Shown piece by piece: positions 7,279 to 10,741 of a DNA stretch of 10,741 bases; within the stretch, counting starts at the first letter, position 1, and the number at the start of each line of letters is the position of its first letter. The notes beneath the pieces are model-generated. The model worked only from the letters and a program-made list of their open reading frames with translations. It was not told the DNA's origin and did not search any database. The stretch is from CAISGS01 sp044376615 (lineage in GTDB: Bacteria; Pseudomonadota; Alphaproteobacteria; Caulobacterales; Caulobacteraceae): contig JBILKO010000084.1 of NCBI GenBank assembly GCA_044376615.1, forward strand, positions 1 to 10,741, in the 5' to 3' direction. The position numbers and the translations under genes were made by a program.

Positions 7279-9984
7279 ATGAATGCCCCTGATCCAGCGA
7301 TTCTTACCCTCCAACCGGCGGCCGATACCACGCCGGTCATGGCCCAGTTTTTTGAGGCCAAGTCGCGCCAGCCTGACGCCCTGGTGTTTTTCCGCATGGG
7401 CGATTTTTACGAACTGTTCTTTGATGACGCGGTCAAGGCCGCTGAAGCGCTCGGCATTGCCCTGACCAAGCGCGGCAGTCATGGCGGCGAGCCCATCCCC
7501 ATGTGCGGCGTGCCGGTCCATGCCTCTGAGGCCTATCTGGCCAAGCTGATCCGATCAGGTTTTAAGGTTGCGGTCTGCGAGCAGATGGAGGACCCGGCCG
7601 AGGCACGCAAGCGGGGCTCGAAATCCATTGTTCGGCGTGATGTTGTCAGGGTGGTTACGCCGGGCACCTTGACCGAAGATGGCTTGCTCGATGCACGTGG
7701 GGCGAACCGTTTGGCCGCGATTGCGGTGCGCGCCGGGCAGGCGGCGGTGGCGAGTGTGGAGCTATCCACGGGCGACGTCGAGGCCATGATCACTTCGCGT
7801 GAAGGTCTGGCCGCAAGCCTTGCGGCGCTACAACCCTCTGAAATCCTTGTGCCGGACCGGTTGTTTGCCGATGAGATGGTGTCCGCCGCGCTCAAGACTC
7901 TGACAGGTCTGGTTCAGCCCATGGCCTCGGCGCTTGCCGAGCCCCAGGCCTCAGAAATGCGGCTCAAACGGCTTTACGGCGTCGAGACCCTGGACGGGTT
8001 TGGCGCGCTTACAGGCGCAGAGGTATCCGCCCTTGGCCTGATCGCGGCGCATTTGGAGACCACCCAGGCCGGAAAGGTTCCAGCGCTTAGGCCGCCTCGG
8101 CGGGCGGGTGCCTCAGACACGATGGTCATCGATCCTGCAACCCGGTTTAGCCTTGAGATTGACCGGACCCAGTCCGGTGGACGCGACGGATCCCTATTGG
8201 CCGCGATTGATCGGACGGTTACAGCTGGGGGCGCGCGGCTCTTGTCGGCTAGGCTCGGTCGTCCTTTGCTTGATCCAGCGGCCATTGGCGAGCGGCTAGA
8301 CTCCGTCGACTGGGTTATCGCCCATAGGTCCTTGCGTGGGCGCCTGAGAGACCGGCTGAAAGGCTCAGCCGATATGGCCAGGGCCTTGTCTCGGCTGGCG
8401 CTAGGGCGTGGTGGCCCGCGCGATCTTGGGGCTTTGCGCGATGGGCTCAAGGCTGGCGAGTTGATGGTTGCTGAGGTCATGACTAGCCGGGGGGCGGACG
8501 GACCAGTGCCGCCGCCGCAGGAGATCGCTAAGGCGCTTGAGGCCTTAACGCCGTCCTTGTCCCCGCCGCTAGCGCGGTTTCTTGCCACCTTAAGCGAAGG
8601 TCTGAGCACTGAACTTCCGGCCCAGGCCCGAGATGGCGGCTTTGTCGCGCCGGGTACGCGGCCAGAGCTGGACCAGACCCGAGCGCTTCGCGATGATAGC
8701 CGCCGGGTGGTGGCGGGGCTTGAGCAGGCCCTAGCCGCCGAGACCGGTGTTCCGCTCAAGATCAAGCATAATGCGGTCCTGGGCTATTTTGTTGAGGTCA
8801 CGGCCAAGCAGGCCGATGCCCTGTTTCAGCCGCCCTGGAACACCCGCTTCATTCATCGTCAGACCCTGGCCAATCAGGTGCGGTTCACCACCACCGAGCT
8901 AGCCAAGCTGGATGCCAAGATTGCCCAGGCCGCCGAGCGTGCTTTAGCGATTGAGGTCCAGACCTTTGAGCTTTGGAGAAGTGAGGCCCAGGCCCTTGCA
9001 CCGCTGATCCTCGCCGCCGCTGAGGCCTGCGCCCAGATCGATGTGGCTGCGGGGCTGGCGCAGTGGGCCGATGATGTCGGCGCGGTGCGGCCAGTGATCG
9101 ATCAAAGCCATGTGTTTGAAGCGATTGGGGGGCGCCACCCTGTGGTCGAGGCCGCGGTAAAGCGTCAGGGCCAGCCCTATACGCCCAATGACTGTAATCT
9201 TGATGGTTCAGGCCTTTCAGCTGTGCGGCTGGCCGTGGTCACGGGCCCAAACATGGCTGGTAAGTCGACCTTCCTTCGGCAAAACGCTCTGCTTGCGGTC
9301 CTGGCTCAGTCCGGATCATTTGTACCGGCCGTGTCTTTGCGCATCGGCGTCGTGGACCGGCTTTTTAGCCGGGTCGGGGCTGGCGATGATCTGGCCCGTG
9401 GCCGATCCACCTTTATGACCGAAATGGTCGAGACCGCCGCGATCCTGAGCCAGGCCACGCCCCAGTCCCTAGTGATTCTCGATGAGATTGGCCGCGGAAC
9501 CTCGACCTATGATGGCCTAGCGATCGCCTGGGCCTGTATTGAGGCCCTGCATGATACCAATCGCTGTCGGGCTTTGTTTGCTACCCATTATCACGAGCTG
9601 GCCCAACTCGAGACTCGACTAGCAAGTGTCGGCAATCTCTCGCTGCGCGCCAAGGAATGGAACGGCGATCTGGTTTTTTTGCATGAGGCCCAGCCAGGTC
9701 CCGCGGACCGGTCTTATGGTGTTCAGGTTGCGAAGCTGGCGGGGGTGCCAGCAGCCGTCGTGGCCCGCGCCCGCGAGGTTTTACAACGGCTGGAGCGAGA
9801 GACTGCTGCACCTACACGCCTGGATGACCTGCCCTTGTTTGCCCAACCTAGGCAGGAGGTGGCCCAAAAGCCCCTGTCCGAATTGGAGTTAAGCCTTCAC
9901 GCGATGGACCTTGATGGCATGTCTCCGCGCGAGGCCATGGAGGCGCTTTACAGTCTAAAGCGGCAGCTAGAAGGCTCTGCATAA
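7279..9984 (+). CDS. mutS: DNA mismatch repair protein MutS
   Basis: MutS scans DNA as a dimer, binds mismatches and small loops, and starts repair through MutL by ATP-driven sliding-clamp formation. The 901-residue product has the normal MutS length and domain order. The mismatch-wedge motif F43-Y44-E45 (GDFYELF) is in domain I; connector, core and clamp domains follow. The ATPase has Walker A GPNMAGKS (656-663), Walker B LVILDE (731-736), the signature region IGRGTSTYDG, and ATHYHE (768-773). DLPLF at 850-854 resembles a beta sliding-clamp-binding motif (inference). The short helical C-terminus ends near YSLKRQLEGSA. The start is supported by alignment to MutS N-termini (TPVMAQFFEAKS from about residue 18). 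There is no Shine-Dalgarno sequence, so a leaderless message is possible. A perfect CtrA box sits just upstream. All key residues are intact. Confidence 0.98.
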   Translation: MNAPDPAILTLQPAADTTPVMAQFFEAKSRQPDALVFFRMGDFYELFFDDAVKAAEALGIALTKRGSHGGEPIPMCGVPVHASEAYLAKLIRSGFKVAVCEQMEDPAEARKRGSKSIVRRDVVRVVTPGTLTEDGLLDARGANRLAAIAVRAGQAAVASVELSTGDVEAMITSREGLAASLAALQPSEILVPDRLFADEMVSAALKTLTGLVQPMASALAEPQASEMRLKRLYGVETLDGFGALTGAEVSALGLIAAHLETTQAGKVPALRPPRRAGASDTMVIDPATRFSLEIDRTQSGGRDGSLLAAIDRTVTAGGARLLSARLGRPLLDPAAIGERLDSVDWVIAHRSLRGRLRDRLKGSADMARALSRLALGRGGPRDLGALRDGLKAGELMVAEVMTSRGADGPVPPPQEIAKALEALTPSLSPPLARFLATLSEGLSTELPAQARDGGFVAPGTRPELDQTRALRDDSRRVVAGLEQALAAETGVPLKIKHNAVLGYFVEVTAKQADALFQPPWNTRFIHRQTLANQVRFTTTELAKLDAKIAQAAERALAIEVQTFELWRSEAQALAPLILAAAEACAQIDVAAGLAQWADDVGAVRPVIDQSHVFEAIGGRHPVVEAAVKRQGQPYTPNDCNLDGSGLSAVRLAVVTGPNMAGKSTFLRQNALLAVLAQSGSFVPAVSLRIGVVDRLFSRVGAGDDLARGRSTFMTEMVETAAILSQATPQSLVILDEIGRGTSTYDGLAIAWACIEALHDTNRCRALFATHYHELAQLETRLASVGNLSLRAKEWNGDLVFLHEAQPGPADRSYGVQVAKLAGVPAAVVARAREVLQRLERETAAPTRLDDLPLFAQPRQEVAQKPLSELELSLHAMDLDGMSPREAMEALYSLKRQLEGSA

Positions 9985-10030
9985 GATGCGCCAAAAGAGT
10001 TAGCGATAACTACTTAAATAAAATAACGCA

Positions 10031-10046
10031 TTAACATACAATTAAC
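10031..10046 (+). promoter_or_regulatory. CtrA-binding box upstream of flagellin
   Basis: TTAA (10031-10034), seven bases (CATACAA), then TTAAC (10042-10046) is a second perfect CtrA consensus site. A TATAGT -10-like hexamer lies at 10052-10057, 15 bp after a possible -35 TTAACA (10031-10036) that overlaps the first half of the box. CtrA boxes overlapping the -35 region are a known arrangement for CtrA-activated promoters; the 15-bp spacer is slightly short. Confidence 0.7.
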
Positions 10047-10068
10047 CCTAATATAGTCTAAACAGGGT

Positions 10069-10083
10069 AGGCAAAATGCCCGC
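10069..10083 (+). promoter_or_regulatory. Possible sigma-54 (-24/-12) promoter element
   Basis: GG (10070-10071), ten bases, then GC (10082-10083) has the invariant sigma-54 spacing. The -24 side (aGGCA) fits TGGCAC fairly well, but the -12 side (CCGC for TTGC) is poor. Caulobacter flagellin genes use sigma-54 promoters, so it is worth noting. The same bases also form the dyad GGCA-AAA-TGCC (10070-10080), which may be the real feature. Confidence 0.3.
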
Positions 10084-10126
10084 CATATCAAAAAGATATA
10101 TATAACTACTCAAAATGGGTGTGGTG

Positions 10127-10741
10127 ATGGCCTCGAATTTTTCAATCAATACCAATGCGTCAGCCTTGATGACGCTTCAGAACCTGAACAATACCGCTCG
10201 CGACCTAGCCGATTCCCAGAAAAAGGTCAGTACGGGGCGTAAGGTCGATTCGCCAAAAGACAATGGTGCCGTCTGGGCCATTTCCCAGAACGAGACCTCA
10301 TTGTCCACAACCCTGGGCGCGGTCATGGACTCGCTTGACCGGGGGAAATCGACTGTCGATGTCGCCTTGGCAGCCGGCGCCAATATATCCGATTACTTGA
10401 CCCAGATGCGGGCCAAGGTCTTGGCGGCAACCGATACGTCCTTGGATACGACCTCTAGGGTTGCCTTGAATGAAGATTTCAAGGTCCTTCGCAACGCAAT
10501 TGCCAATGCCGTAGCAAGCGCGGAATTCAACGGCTATAATATTATCAAATCTGGCGGGGTTGCTTTTCAGGCCCTAGCCAGTGCCGATGGCCAGAAGATT
10601 ATCACGGTATCCGCGCTTAACCTATCCTTGGGCGGCGGTAATATTACGATTACGGCAACCAGCACGATCGGCACCTCGGCAGCGGCTAAGGGTGTCTTGA
10701 CACAGATTGCGACCTCCATCGCTTTTGTGAACCAAGGCCTG
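10127..10741 (+). CDS. Flagellin, 3' end beyond window
   Basis: Flagellin is the secreted subunit that polymerises into the flagellar filament. The frame is open to the window edge, giving 205 codons with no stop. The N-terminus (MASNFSINTNASALMTLQ) and the following KVSTGRKVDSPKDNGAVWAISQ segment are the conserved D0/D1 region of bacterial flagellins. VDVALAAG and the later LAATDTSL and FNGYNI segments match the Caulobacter flagellin pattern. Those proteins have roughly 270 residues, so about 70 C-terminal residues should lie outside. There is no cleavable signal, as expected for type III flagellar export. ATG 10115 (MGVVMASNF) is in frame, but the homology begins at 10127, and neither start has a good ribosome site. 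Upstream lie a CtrA box, a TATAGT element and a weak sigma-54-like element. Which paralogue this is cannot be told. Confidence 0.93.
   Translation, partial: MASNFSINTNASALMTLQNLNNTARDLADSQKKVSTGRKVDSPKDNGAVWAISQNETSLSTTLGAVMDSLDRGKSTVDVALAAGANISDYLTQMRAKVLAATDTSLDTTSRVALNEDFKVLRNAIANAVASAEFNGYNIIKSGGVAFQALASADGQKIITVSALNLSLGGGNITITATSTIGTSAAAKGVLTQIATSIAFVNQGL

Larger units (their letters stand above)
9985..10126 (+). promoter_or_regulatory. AT-rich regulatory region before the flagellin gene
   Basis: This 142-bp spacer is clearly more AT-rich than the flanking genes. It begins with a weak hairpin (AGTTA at 9998-10002, TAACT at 10007-10011, loop GCGA) that is too AT-rich to be a convincing mutS terminator. 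It then holds a CtrA box, a TATAGT element, a sigma-54-like element and a TATATATAA tract (10097-10105). No gene is seen in it. Confidence 0.6.

Noticed and set aside
7974..8765. 263-codon minus-strand open frame within mutS
   Set aside because: The Ser/Arg/Pro-rich product is typical of a shadow frame opposite GC-rich coding DNA, and mutS is intact throughout.
9998..10011. Rho-independent terminator for mutS
   Set aside because: The stem is 5 bp with a single G-C pair and is followed by ACTTAAAT rather than a U-run, so it is too weak to call.

Overview
The window carries five protein-coding genes of an alphaproteobacterium, most likely Caulobacterales or a close relative. Three things point there. 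The partial flagellin at the right end has the N-terminal pattern of Caulobacter flagellins (INTN..AL..LQNLN, then KDNGA..AI). DnaK, DnaJ and MutS have lengths and sequence features typical of that group. Two upstream regions hold perfect TTAA-N7-TTAAC boxes, the binding site of the alphaproteobacterial cell-cycle regulator CtrA. Base composition is moderately GC-rich (by eye roughly 58-60%), lower than in Caulobacter itself.

Layout, left to right: (1) a 5'-truncated M1-family zinc aminopeptidase (1-2508, +), closed by a GC hairpin; (2) a 262-bp spacer holding a sigma-32-type heat-shock promoter and a long, palindrome-rich leader; (3) dnaK (2771-4666, +) and dnaJ (4816-5979, +), separated by a 149-bp spacer with three possible hairpins; (4) a serine hydrolase of the beta-lactamase/EstB-like family on the minus strand (5976-7145), whose stop codon overlaps that of dnaJ; (5) a 133-bp divergent spacer with a CtrA box just before (6) mutS (7279-9984, +), which has no Shine-Dalgarno sequence; (7) an AT-rich 142-bp spacer with a second CtrA box, a TATAGT -10-like element and a weak sigma-54-like element; (8) the first 205 codons of a flagellin gene (10127 to the window edge).

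Functionally, dnaK and dnaJ form the Hsp70-Hsp40 chaperone pair, probably induced by heat. mutS is the mismatch sensor of DNA repair. The flagellin is a filament subunit and an expected target of cell-cycle control. The most informative signals are regulatory: CtrA boxes ahead of both mutS and the flagellin suggest that mismatch repair and motility may share cell-cycle timing here. No CRISPR array, mobile element, RNA gene, toxin-antitoxin locus or clearly new system was found. Most of the region is conserved housekeeping DNA, with one accessory hydrolase set between dnaJ and mutS.
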